From Bradyrhizobium icense (GTDB lineage: Bacteria > Pseudomonadota > Alphaproteobacteria > Rhizobiales > Xanthobacteraceae), in NCBI RefSeq assembly GCF_001693385.1, contig NZ_CP016428.1, positions 1,488,001-1,552,000 on the forward strand: DNA of 64,000 bases. The letters run 5' to 3'. This document shows, one piece after another, positions 15,138 to 23,131 of this stretch. The position numbers were made by a program, and so were the translations under genes. Positions within the stretch are counted from its first letter, which is position 1, and every line of letters starts with the position of its first letter. Below the pieces are notes generated by a model. That model worked only from the letters and a program-made list of their open reading frames with translations, searched no databases and was not told the DNA's origin.

Positions 15138-16781
15138 ATGCACATGAACTACCAGCCACGCGGGATCAGTGACCAGGCTATCCAGGGACCGGCTTCCTAT
15201 CTGAGCGAGATCGGCGCTGCTGAGGCCCTCCTCAAGACCAACCCGACCTGGAACGGCGTCACCGCCGAAGCCGTGGCGCGCATGCGTCTGCAGAACCGTT
15301 TCAAGACCGGCCTGGACATCGCCCGGTATACCGCGGCGCTGATGCGCAGCGACATGGCTGCCTATGACGCCGATCCCACCAAGTACACCCAGTCGCTCGG
15401 TTGCTGGCATGGCTTCATCGCGCAGCAGAAGCTGATTTCGGTCAAGAAGCATTTCGGCAAGACCGATCGCCGCTATCTGTATCTCTCCGGCTGGATGATC
15501 GCAGCACTTCGTTCGGAGTTCGGACCGCTTCCTGATCAGTCGATGCACGAGAAGACTTCGGTGCCGGCGCTGATCGAAGAGCTCTACACCTTCCTGCGTC
15601 AGGCGGATTCCCGTGAGCTCAACGATATCTTCCGCGCGCTCGACGCGGCCCGCAAGGAAGGCGACAAGGCGAACGAAAAGGCGCTGATCGAAAAGATCGA
15701 CAACTTCCAGACCCATGTCGTGCCTGTCATCGCCGACATCGACGCCGGCTTCGGCAATGCCGAGGCAACCTACCTGCTCGCCAAGAAGATGATCGAGGCG
15801 GGTGCGTGCGCCCTGCAGATCGAAAATCAGGTCTCCGACGAAAAGCAGTGCGGCCACCAGGACGGCAAGGTGACCGTGCCGCACGAGGTGTTCCTGGCGA
15901 AGATCCGGGCCTGCCGCCATGCCTTCCTCGAACTGGGCGTCGAAGACGGCATCGTCGTGACCCGTACCGACTCGCTGGGTGCCGGTCTCACGCAGCAGAT
16001 CGCCGTTAGCCACAAGCCCGGCGACCTCGGCGATCAGTACAACAGCTTCCTGGATTGCGAGGAAGTGACAGCCGCCACGGCCCGGAATGGCGATGTCATC
16101 ATCAACCGCGACGGCAAGATGATGCGTCCGAAGCGGCTTGCCAGCAACCTCTATCAGTTCCGTGCCGGCACGGGCGAAGATCGCTGCGTGCTGGACTGCA
16201 TCACCTCGCTGCAGAACGGTGCCGACCTCTTGTGGATCGAGACCGAGAAGCCGCATATCGAGCAGATCGCCAAGATGGTTGACCGCATCCGCGAGGTGGT
16301 TCCGAACGCGAAGCTGGCCTACAACAATTCGCCTTCGTTCAACTGGACGCTGAACTTCCGTTGGCAGGTGTACGACGCGATGAAGGAAGCCGGCAAGGAT
16401 GTCAGCAAGTACAATCGAGCCGACCTGATGAAGCCGGAATACGACGATACGCCGCTGGCCATCGAAGCCGACGAGCGCATCCGCACCTTCCAGGCCGATT
16501 CAGCAAAGCGTGCCGGCATCTTCCATCATCTGATCACGTTGCCGACCTATCACACGGCAGCTCTGTCGACTGATAATCTCGCGAGGGAGTATTTCGGCGA
16601 GCAGGGCATGCTGGGCTATGTGAAGAATGTTCAGCGCCAGGAGATCCGTCAGGGTATCGCCTGCGTCAAGCATCAGAACATGGCCGGCTCCGACATCGGC
16701 GACGATCACAAGGAGTATTTCGCCGGTGAAGCCGCTCTGAAGGCGGGCGGCGCCCACAACACGATGAACCAGTTCGGCTAA
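15138..16781 (+). CDS. aceA: Isocitrate lyase (long form)
   Basis: Splits isocitrate into glyoxylate and succinate, the first step of the glyoxylate shunt for growth on acetate or fatty acids. 547 aa, the long class also found in Pseudomonas and Ralstonia rather than the ~430-aa Escherichia class. The active-site loop reads KQCGHQDGKV with catalytic Cys238; PVIADIDAGFGNAEATY is the metal/substrate strand, and NNSPSFNWT matches the conserved SPSFNW. AAAGGAT precedes the start; ATG 15144 is an alternative. The divergent acyl-CoA-type regulator and intervening repeats suggest carbon-source control. A hairpin follows the stop. Confidence 0.96.
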   Translation: MHMNYQPRGISDQAIQGPASYLSEIGAAEALLKTNPTWNGVTAEAVARMRLQNRFKTGLDIARYTAALMRSDMAAYDADPTKYTQSLGCWHGFIAQQKLISVKKHFGKTDRRYLYLSGWMIAALRSEFGPLPDQSMHEKTSVPALIEELYTFLRQADSRELNDIFRALDAARKEGDKANEKALIEKIDNFQTHVVPVIADIDAGFGNAEATYLLAKKMIEAGACALQIENQVSDEKQCGHQDGKVTVPHEVFLAKIRACRHAFLELGVEDGIVVTRTDSLGAGLTQQIAVSHKPGDLGDQYNSFLDCEEVTAATARNGDVIINRDGKMMRPKRLASNLYQFRAGTGEDRCVLDCITSLQNGADLLWIETEKPHIEQIAKMVDRIREVVPNAKLAYNNSPSFNWTLNFRWQVYDAMKEAGKDVSKYNRADLMKPEYDDTPLAIEADERIRTFQADSAKRAGIFHHLITLPTYHTAALSTDNLAREYFGEQGMLGYVKNVQRQEIRQGIACVKHQNMAGSDIGDDHKEYFAGEAALKAGGAHNTMNQFG

Positions 16782-16791
16782 CGGCGGAATC

Positions 16792-16826
16792 GATCAGTCT
16801 GGGTCTGGTCGGATTCCAGACTGGTC
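16792..16826 (+). terminator. Stem-loop after aceA
   Basis: Arms GATCAGTCTGG (16792-16802) and CCAGACTGGTC (16816-16826) pair at 10 of 11 positions around a 13-nt loop, 11 nt after the aceA stop. There is no U-run, so this may be a processing or stabilising hairpin rather than a true terminator, and the downstream small gene could be co-transcribed. Confidence 0.5.
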
Positions 16827-16853
16827 ACGCCACTCGGACAACAGGAGACAACA

Positions 16854-17063
16854 ATGACCAAAGGCAGCAATTTCTGGGTGATCGGCGGCGAGTTCGGTTC
16901 GATGAACTTCCACAAGCTCGTCGAAGGCTCGGCCCAGGTCAGAGGCCCGTTCAAGACCCGCAAGGAAGCGGAAGAGTGCTGGAAGGAGGTCTCGGAAGAG
17001 AGCCGCCACAAGGCCGGCGTACGCTTCTCGATCGTCGAAGAGCCCTCGCGCGTCTCGGCCTGA
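16854..17063 (+). CDS. DUF4170-like small protein
   Basis: 69 aa with an excellent ribosome site (ACAGGAGACAACA) before ATG 16854. The sequence NFWVIGGEFGSMNFHKLVEG...GPFKTRKEAEECWKEVSEES resembles the DUF4170 family of short alphaproteobacterial proteins: a glycine-rich strand, a central GPF turn and an amphipathic helix. No function is known. It follows aceA by 72 nt in the same direction and ends before a strong terminator, so it may share the aceA transcript. Confidence 0.8.
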   Translation: MTKGSNFWVIGGEFGSMNFHKLVEGSAQVRGPFKTRKEAEECWKEVSEESRHKAGVRFSIVEEPSRVSA

Positions 17064-17104
17064 CGGCTGCTGCCGACCTATCACAAGAAACGTCCAAGGA
17101 CAGG

Positions 17105-17146
17105 CGGCCCCATCCGGAATTCCGGCTGGGGCCGTTTGCCTTTTTC
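17105..17146 (+). terminator. Rho-independent terminator after the aceA/DUF4170 unit
   Basis: CGGCCCCA (17105-17112) pairs with TGGGGCCG (17127-17134) and the inner CCGG-AATT-CCGG extends the stem; T-rich GTTTGCCTTTTTC follows on the plus strand. This is the clearest intrinsic terminator in the first third of the window and marks the end of the aceA transcription unit. Confidence 0.85.
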
Positions 17147-17318
17147 GAGCGAGCGCCCTTCACCCTCTCCGGCTTGCGGGGGCGGGCCGGGGTGGGGGCG
17201 CCGCCACGGGGGATAAAGCTGCAAGCATAACTCATTGAAAACAAAGAACCATTGCGCAAGGCATGGTTACTGCTAGGTTAAGCCCAGGCTAACCCCTGCA
17301 GGATAAAGGCGGCTCCCG

Positions 17319-17873
17319 ATGTCAAACGCGCAAAATACCGGCAACGAAGCCCGCGACATGCGACCGACCCGGCTGCGCGATGCGCTCCGCCAGGCCCGCA
17401 TCGAGGCTGCCGATCGCACGGGTGTCGTGGTCGAACTGCGCGACGCCGAGGTCGCCCGGCTCGAGATCCTGAACGAGGCGCTCGATCCGCTGTTCGCAGA
17501 GGTGCCGGAGCAGGTCGACCTGTTCGATCGCGGCGTCAGCCAGGGGGAGACGCCACGGCTGTGGATCGACGTCGTCGCGCATATCGTGATGGGACGCGAC
17601 AAGCGCATCTACCGCTTCGTGCAGGACACGCGCTTCGGCCGCATCGTGCTCGCCGAGTCGCATGACGTGCCCGTCATCGTCGATTCCGTCACCGGCTATG
17701 TCGCGCGCCGGATGATCGAGCGCGAGCATGCGATGGTGGCGATGGCCGCGGCCGAGCCCGTCGTGGAGAAAAAGCCGCGCCGCCGCGGCTTCGGCATGTT
17801 TGTGCTCGGCTTCGTGCTGGGCGCGGTGGCTCTGTTCGGATTGGCGCTGTATGCGAGCCTGAAGAGCTTCTAA
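17319..17873 (+). CDS. Hypothetical protein with C-terminal membrane anchor
   Basis: 184 aa from ATG 17319 (AAAGG upstream). A soluble N-terminal part (residues 15-150) with mixed helix-strand character, including LWIDVVAHIVMGRDKRIYRFVQDTRFGRIVLAES, is followed by a basic patch (KKPRRRGFG) and one transmembrane helix (MFVLGFVLGAVALFGLALYA), so it is probably tail-anchored in the inner membrane. No named family recognised. Its stop overlaps the end of the converging phosphoesterase by 4 nt. Confidence 0.75.
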   Translation: MSNAQNTGNEARDMRPTRLRDALRQARIEAADRTGVVVELRDAEVARLEILNEALDPLFAEVPEQVDLFDRGVSQGETPRLWIDVVAHIVMGRDKRIYRFVQDTRFGRIVLAESHDVPVIVDSVTGYVARRMIEREHAMVAMAAAEPVVEKKPRRRGFGMFVLGFVLGAVALFGLALYASLKSF

Positions 17874-18760
17874 AGCAGCGTCGCCTGCTTGATCTGCTTG
17901 ACACGGAAGTCGGCATCGATGCCGCGCACGGTCTGCACGCAGCGCCATTTGCCGCCGTCGCGCGTGATCGAAAACAGGTTGTAGGCAGCAGCCGGATAAT
18001 GCCGGTGCGCCAGCGCCGATGCCGAGGGCACGCCGACCGCGGGGATCTGGTGGCCGGCGCCTTCAAGCCACATCGTCGAATGGATGTGGTCATGGCCGTG
18101 CAGGACCAGTTCGGCGCCGCGCCGCTTCAGCACGGCGCGCAGCGCCTTCGAGTCGGTCAGCCGCTTCATCCGCGAACTCGATTCCAAGGGGTGATGGACC
18201 AGCAGCACCCGGAACGCCTCGTCCGGCGACAACTGGGCAAGCTGGCGGTCGAGCGCATCGAGCTGCGCGCGGCCGAGCCGGCCGGTTGCCATCAATGGCA
18301 GCGTCGGCACCGCCGAGGAGATCCCGATCAGCGCCAGCGGACCGCGCCGGCGCAGAAAAGGAAACGGCGTACCGTCCGCCCCGGCATCGCCGCGCAGATA
18401 TTGCTCGAAGTGGCCTGCGAAATGATGCCGCGTCGCCCGCACATAGGCGTCGTGATTGCCGGGAACGACAGTCACCTGTTGCGGCGTGCCGACGCTTTCG
18501 AGCCAGGCCTGGGCCGGGGTGAATTCCGCCTCCAGCGCCAAATTGACGAGATCGCCGGTCACCGCGATGTGGTCCGGCCGGTGCGCCTGCATGTCGGCAA
18601 CCAGCGCGTCCAACACCTCGCGGCGGTGATATTTGTGGCGGTTGCGGGTCCAGTTGAAATAGCCGAGTGCACGCTTGCCCGCGAGATCGCGCAGCCGCGC
18701 CGCGGGCAGCGGCGGCAGATGCGGGTCCGACAGATGCGCCAGCGTGAAGGTATCGGTCAT
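17870..18760 (-). CDS. Metallophosphoesterase (calcineurin-like)
   Basis: 296 aa dinuclear-metal phosphoesterase. All class motifs are visible in order: LSDPHL (D-x-H) near residue 10, GDL in VTGDLVN near residue 68, GNHDA near residue 101, HH in LLVHHPLE near residue 190 and GHDHIHS near residue 223. This pattern fits the CpdA/Icc-like class III phosphodiesterases, but the substrate (cyclic nucleotide, phospholipid or nucleotide) cannot be read from sequence. Cytoplasmic, with no signal peptide. Convergent with the membrane-anchored hypothetical. Confidence 0.9.
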   Translation of the reverse strand: MTDTFTLAHLSDPHLPPLPAARLRDLAGKRALGYFNWTRNRHKYHRREVLDALVADMQAHRPDHIAVTGDLVNLALEAEFTPAQAWLESVGTPQQVTVVPGNHDAYVRATRHHFAGHFEQYLRGDAGADGTPFPFLRRRGPLALIGISSAVPTLPLMATGRLGRAQLDALDRQLAQLSPDEAFRVLLVHHPLESSSRMKRLTDSKALRAVLKRRGAELVLHGHDHIHSTMWLEGAGHQIPAVGVPSASALAHRHYPAAAYNLFSITRDGGKWRCVQTVRGIDADFRVKQIKQATLL

Positions 18761-18855
18761 TCGCGCTTCGCCGCGTTCCCTGTGATATAGAGCCGTCGCA
18801 CCATCATGTCGGCGATATAAGGATCAAACGTGATAGCTGTCCATCCGAGGTTTGC

Positions 18856-19344
18856 GTGACGGTGCTGCAGCACTTGCGAAAACGTCTGGAGCCGCAATTG
18901 CGGCAGGCCTTTCACCTCTATTGGCGGATGGCCCGCGGCATGACGCTCGGGGTTCGCGGCGTCGTGCTCGACGGCGACGACAAGGTGTTCCTGGTCAGGC
19001 ACAGCTATGTCACGGGCTGGCACCTGCCGGGCGGCGGCGTCGAGGTCGGCGAGACGTTCCTCGAAGCGCTGCGGCGGGAGCTGGTGGAGGAGGGGCGGAT
19101 CGAATTGACCGGAGAGCCGGTCCTGCACGGCCTGTTCTTCAACGGCCACGTCTCCCGCCGCGACCATGTCGCGGTCTATGTGGTCAGGCAGTTTCGGCAG
19201 GACCGCCTGCCGGAGCCCAACCACGAGATCGTGGAGTGCGGGTTCTATGCGGCAGGGGCGCTGCCGGCAGGGACGACCAGAGGAACGCGGTTGCGGATCG
19301 CGGAAGTTCTCGATGGCGTGGCTCCAGTAGCGACCTGGCGCTAG
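18856..19344 (+). CDS. Nudix hydrolase
   Basis: 162 aa from GTG 18856. The Nudix box is nearly canonical: GGVEVGETFLEALRRELVEE, then GRI (G-x5-E-x7-R-E-x2-E-E-x-G), near residues 57-79, binding Mg2+ for hydrolysis of a nucleoside diphosphate linked to X. The preceding LPGGGVEVGE and an N-terminal helical extension (RKRLEPQLRQAFHLYWRMAR) resemble Nudix proteins sometimes annotated as ADP-ribose or nucleotide-sugar hydrolases. The substrate is undetermined. Divergent from the phosphoesterase. Confidence 0.9.
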   Translation: MTVLQHLRKRLEPQLRQAFHLYWRMARGMTLGVRGVVLDGDDKVFLVRHSYVTGWHLPGGGVEVGETFLEALRRELVEEGRIELTGEPVLHGLFFNGHVSRRDHVAVYVVRQFRQDRLPEPNHEIVECGFYAAGALPAGTTRGTRLRIAEVLDGVAPVATWR

Positions 19345-19411
19345 TGATAGCCCGTGCCAGTCGTGCTCCAGCGCAGAATCTCATGGCGGGGTCGACGTCG
19401 CGCCGCCCGAA

Positions 19412-19582
19412 GTGAAGGCGGACGTGCTGTTAAGCTATCTCGTTGACGTTCAATTCACCTTGCTGGTGGTCTCAGTCGTCTGGATTTACGCCAAATTATA
19501 TCATTCCGATCGACATGCTTCCCTCTGGACCCTGCTGTTCGCAACGCTCGATCTGCGCGGCGAACGGGCCGCCGATAGATAG
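19412..19582 (+). CDS. Possible 56-aa single-helix membrane protein
   Basis: Short frame from GTG 19412 to TAG 19580-19582. Residues 12-31 (QFTLLVVSVVWIYAKLYH) form a hydrophobic helix; the tail reads WTLLFATLDLRGERAAD. It fills part of an otherwise gene-free 305-nt gap between the Nudix and glycosyltransferase genes. There is no strong ribosome site and no family; it could be a remnant of a longer gene or chance. Confidence 0.35.
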   Translation: MKADVLLSYLVDVQFTLLVVSVVWIYAKLYHSDRHASLWTLLFATLDLRGERAADR

Positions 19583-19649
19583 CGCGGCCTTTCCCCAACC
19601 GGCCAACGCCTGATTGCGATAACGCGCCTATGGACAGACTTAATTCGGT

Positions 19650-20594
19650 GTGCGTGCGATGACGGGACCGGCGCTGCGGATCGCGGTTCTGGTGCCGTGC
19701 TTCAATGAGGAAGCCGCGGTCGCCACCGTGATCTCCGATTTCCGCAAGGCGCTGCCGACAGCTCAGATTTTCGTCTACGACAACAATTCCAGGGACCGCA
19801 CCGTCGAGGTCGCGCGCGCGGCCGGCGCCATCGTGCGCAGCGAGCGCCGCCAGGGCAAGGGCCATGTGGTGCGGCGCATGTTCGCCGACATCGATGCCGA
19901 CGCCTATGTACTGGTCGATGGCGACGCCACCTATGACGCGCCGAGCGCGTCGCGCATGATCGATGCGCTGGTCAACGAACACCTCGACATGGTGGTGGGC
20001 TTTCGCGTCGACCAGTCGGTCGCGGCCTACCGTCCCGGCCACCGCACCGGCAACTGGATGCTGACGAACTTCCTTTCCACCGTCTTCGGCCAGGCGTTCA
20101 AGGATATCCTTTCCGGCTACCGCGTGTTCTCGCGCCGCTTCGTCAAGTCCTTTCCGGTGCTGTCAGACGGTTTCGAGATCGAAACCGAACTTAGCGTGCA
20201 CGCGCTCGAACTGGCGCTGCCGGCGGTGGAAATCGAGACGCCTTATTATGCCCGCCCCGAAGGATCGTTCAGCAAGCTGAACACCTGGCGGGACGGCTTC
20301 CGGATTCTCGGCACCATCCTGAAACTGTACCGTTCGGAGAAGCCGCTGCGGTTCTTCACCGCCATCGGTACCTTCCTGATGCTGGTCTCGATCGGGCTGG
20401 CGATCCCCATCCTAATCACCTATCTCGAAGAGGGCATCGTGCCGCGGTTGCCGACGGCGGTGCTATCGACGGGCCTGATGATCGTTGCGGTGCTGTCGAT
20501 GTCCTCGGGGCTGGTACTGGACACCGTAACGCGCGGCCGCCGCGAAATGAAGCTTTTGGCCTATTTGTCCCAGCCCGCTATCAGCAGGGATTGA
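19650..20594 (+). CDS. Family 2 glycosyltransferase with C-terminal membrane helices
   Basis: 314 aa from GTG 19650 (ATG 19659 is equally plausible). The GT-A domain starts LRIAVLVPCFNEEAAVATVI; FVYDNNSRDRT and YVLVDGDATYDAP (the metal-binding DxD) follow, and DILSGYRVFSRRF resembles the acceptor-site segment of polyprenyl-phosphate glycosyltransferases. Two helices at the end (FFTAIGTFLMLVSIGLAIPIL and LSTGLMIVAVLSMSSGLVL) anchor it in the inner membrane. It probably transfers a sugar to undecaprenyl phosphate or a lipid, for envelope polysaccharide (inference). Confidence 0.9.
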   Translation: MRAMTGPALRIAVLVPCFNEEAAVATVISDFRKALPTAQIFVYDNNSRDRTVEVARAAGAIVRSERRQGKGHVVRRMFADIDADAYVLVDGDATYDAPSASRMIDALVNEHLDMVVGFRVDQSVAAYRPGHRTGNWMLTNFLSTVFGQAFKDILSGYRVFSRRFVKSFPVLSDGFEIETELSVHALELALPAVEIETPYYARPEGSFSKLNTWRDGFRILGTILKLYRSEKPLRFFTAIGTFLMLVSIGLAIPILITYLEEGIVPRLPTAVLSTGLMIVAVLSMSSGLVLDTVTRGRREMKLLAYLSQPAISRD

Positions 20595-20662
20595 GGCAAT
20601 ACCGGGATGACGGCTCCCAGCGATAGACCGCGCCGTCGCCAGATGCTATCCCGCGCCCCATC

Positions 20663-21175
20663 ATGAGCGAACTTGACGTCACCATCCTGGCCGAAACACC
20701 AAAGGACGCCCAGGCGATCGAACGGCTGCACGAGCGGACGTTCGGTCCCGGCCGTTTCGTACTGAGCGCCTACCGCCTGCGCGAGCATGTCGATCACCTG
20801 CTCGACCTGTCGTTCACGGCGCGGATCGGCACATTGCTGGTGGGCTCGGTGCGCCAGTTGCCAATCTGCATCGGCGACACGCCGGCCCTGATGCTCGGAC
20901 CGTTGACGGTCGAGCCGCCGTTCCGCGGCCGCGGCGTCGGCCGCATGCTGCTCGATCGTTCGCTGCGGGATGCCAAGGCCAAGGGCCATCGCTTGGTCAT
21001 TCTGGTCGGCGACGAAGCCTATTACAGCCGCGTCGGCTTCGAGGTCATACCGAAGGGGCGGGTGACCATGCCGGGCCCGGTCGATTACACCCGCCTGTTG
21101 GTGGCGGAACTGGTCGAGGGCGCGTTCGACGGCGTGTCCGGCACTATCCGACCGGACTGGAGCAAGGCGCGGTAG
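20663..21175 (+). CDS. GNAT family N-acetyltransferase
   Basis: 170 aa. GNAT fold with the acetyl-CoA pyrophosphate loop FRGRGVGRML near residue 95, preceded by LMLGPLTVEPP, and the C-terminal HRLVILVGDEAYYSRVGFEVI typical of the YhbS/COG3153 group. The acceptor is unknown. It lies 68 nt after the glycosyltransferase in the same direction but with its own start context. Cytoplasmic. Confidence 0.9.
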   Translation: MSELDVTILAETPKDAQAIERLHERTFGPGRFVLSAYRLREHVDHLLDLSFTARIGTLLVGSVRQLPICIGDTPALMLGPLTVEPPFRGRGVGRMLLDRSLRDAKAKGHRLVILVGDEAYYSRVGFEVIPKGRVTMPGPVDYTRLLVAELVEGAFDGVSGTIRPDWSKAR

Positions 21176-21206
21176 AGCCGTCGGCGCGCGCCGCTGTCGC
21201 GACCCG

Positions 21207-23003
21207 TCAAAAAAATCGACGCTTCTTCGTACCGCTCGTCCGAATCGGCGCGGATCCTGCGCTTCCCACCGCCTTCTGCAGCTCGTGCCGGAACTCATCG
21301 CGCTTCTCGTGGATGGAGGCGACGACATGTCCCATCGCCACTCCCAGGCCGATCAGGGCAGCTTCCGACAACAGCAAGCTTGCCTCGATGGTCTCCGGCA
21401 CCGCGTCGGTAACCCCGATCCGGTACAGATGCCGCGCGTGGTCGGCATCGCGGGCGCGCGAAACCACCAGCAGGTCCTTCCTCAGCGCGCGGACCTGAGC
21501 GACGATTTCGTCGATGCCTTCAGGTTGGTTGATGGTGACGATGACAGCGGCGGCTTCCATGAGACCGCAGCTCTTCAGGAACTCCGGGTTGGTTGCGTCA
21601 CCGTAAAAGACGGTACGTCCCTGTCTTCGCTGCTCGGGGACGGCCGCGGCATCATTGTCGACCGCAATGTATTTGAACTGGTGACGGTCCAACATCGCGC
21701 AGACGACCTGTCCCACCCGGCCGTGCCCGACGACAATGGCATGACCACTGCCTCCGCTTGGCGCAACGGCGAGTTCGGGGTCGAGCGGCTTGTCTTCGCG
21801 CACCATCGGCGCCAGCCGCCGCGCGACATGGGACAGCGCCGGGGTGAGCATCATGGTCAGCGAGGTCAGCGCGACCGTGAAGCTCGACACGTTGGCATCG
21901 ATCAGGCCAAGCGTCGTCGCCAATCCGATCCCGACGAAAGCAAATTCGCCGCCGGGACCCAGCAGCAGCCCGACTTCAATAGAGGCCGGCCATGAAAGGC
22001 GAAACATCCGCGCCAGGAAGATGAGGATGACGGCCTTTACGGCGATCAAGCCGGCCGCACCCGTAACCAGCCAGACCGGGTCGCGGGCGAGCTCGCGGAA
22101 ATCGACGTTCATGCCGACGGCGAAGAAGAACAGGCCAAGCAGGAGGCCCTTGAACGGATCGATGGCGGTCTCGATCGCCTTGCGGAATTCCGTCTCGGCC
22201 AGCAGCAGCCCGGCGACAAAGGCGCCGAGCGCCATGGAGAAACCAGCCACAGCAGCAGCCACTCCCGTGGCGACGATCACGAACAGTGTCGTGGCGACGA
22301 ACAGGTCGCTCATGCCTACTGATGCCACCAGACGGAACAGCGGTCGCATCACGACGCGGCCGACGATGACGATCACGGCGAGCGCGATGGCTGCGTTGGT
22401 GAGCGCGAGAACGAGCGTCGCGACGACCGAACCGGACTCGCTGGCGCCAAAAATGGAGATAAAAAGCAGGAGAGGGGCGACGGCCAGGTCTTGTGCCAGC
22501 AACGTCGCGAAGCTTGCCCGGCCTGCGCTTGTGCTGAGTCGTCGTTGCCTGGAAAGGATCTCGACGACAATGGCTGTCGAGGACAAGGCAAGGCACGCGC
22601 CAAGGATGAGGGCCACCGGAGCCTTGTTGCCCACGAGGGCCGCGACCACGCCGATCGCCACTGTGGAGAGTACGATCTGCAAGCTGCCTAACCCAAATAT
22701 CAGGCGGCGCATTGCCTTCAATCGATCGTAGGATAGCTCCATGCCGATGAGGAAGAGCAGGAACACAACTCCGAGGTTCGCAATGCTGGAGACGTTTTTG
22801 GGGTCGACGACCGTGAACCAGTAGAGAAGTGGAAAACTCTCGATGAACGATCCGAGGCCGAGAGGACCCAGGATCGCGCCGGCGCCGAGATAGCCGAGGA
22901 CTGGATTGAGGCCGAACCGGCGCACCAAGGGAATGACGACGCCCGCGGTGCCGAGCAGAACGAGCGCGTCGCTATAGACGGGAACATTGATGGACGAGGT
23001 CAT
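21207..23003 (-). CDS. Cation:proton antiporter of the CPA2/KefB type with RCK domain
   Basis: 598 aa inner-membrane protein. About 12-13 hydrophobic segments span residues 8-390, with the Na+/H+ exchanger signature region FLLFLIGMELSYDRL near residue 85 and LLGPGGEFAFV near residue 345. The cytoplasmic RCK/TrkA-N domain begins HAIVVGHGRVGQVVCAML near residue 425 with VDNDAAAV and FYGDATNPEFLKS, binding NAD(H) and gating transport. Length and order match KefB/KefC/RosB. The likely role is K+ efflux or pH homeostasis; glutathione gating cannot be judged. It follows the zinc receptor gene, with a hairpin between. Confidence 0.92.
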   Translation of the reverse strand: MTSSINVPVYSDALVLLGTAGVVIPLVRRFGLNPVLGYLGAGAILGPLGLGSFIESFPLLYWFTVVDPKNVSSIANLGVVFLLFLIGMELSYDRLKAMRRLIFGLGSLQIVLSTVAIGVVAALVGNKAPVALILGACLALSSTAIVVEILSRQRRLSTSAGRASFATLLAQDLAVAPLLLFISIFGASESGSVVATLVLALTNAAIALAVIVIVGRVVMRPLFRLVASVGMSDLFVATTLFVIVATGVAAAVAGFSMALGAFVAGLLLAETEFRKAIETAIDPFKGLLLGLFFFAVGMNVDFRELARDPVWLVTGAAGLIAVKAVILIFLARMFRLSWPASIEVGLLLGPGGEFAFVGIGLATTLGLIDANVSSFTVALTSLTMMLTPALSHVARRLAPMVREDKPLDPELAVAPSGGSGHAIVVGHGRVGQVVCAMLDRHQFKYIAVDNDAAAVPEQRRQGRTVFYGDATNPEFLKSCGLMEAAAVIVTINQPEGIDEIVAQVRALRKDLLVVSRARDADHARHLYRIGVTDAVPETIEASLLLSEAALIGLGVAMGHVVASIHEKRDEFRHELQKAVGSAGSAPIRTSGTKKRRFF

Positions 23004-23085
23004 CTATTCGTCGAGCATCCGCTTTCAGTGGGCAGGGGACATCTGACGCGGGATTGCGCCCGGTGTCCCCATCATCCCACTTGGA

Positions 23086-23110
23086 CGTTAGCTGGTACCA
23101 CCAGCTAACG
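23086..23110 (-). terminator. Perfect hairpin behind the TonB-dependent receptor gene
   Basis: 11-bp arms CGTTAGCTGGT (23086-23096) and ACCAGCTAACG (23100-23110) separated by ACC, 22 nt after the receptor stop on the minus strand and about 80 nt before the antiporter start. There is no U-run. Probably the transcript end of the zinc receptor unit, isolating it from the antiporter. Confidence 0.55.
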
Positions 23111-23131
23111 CCACCCGTCTGCGCATGCGGC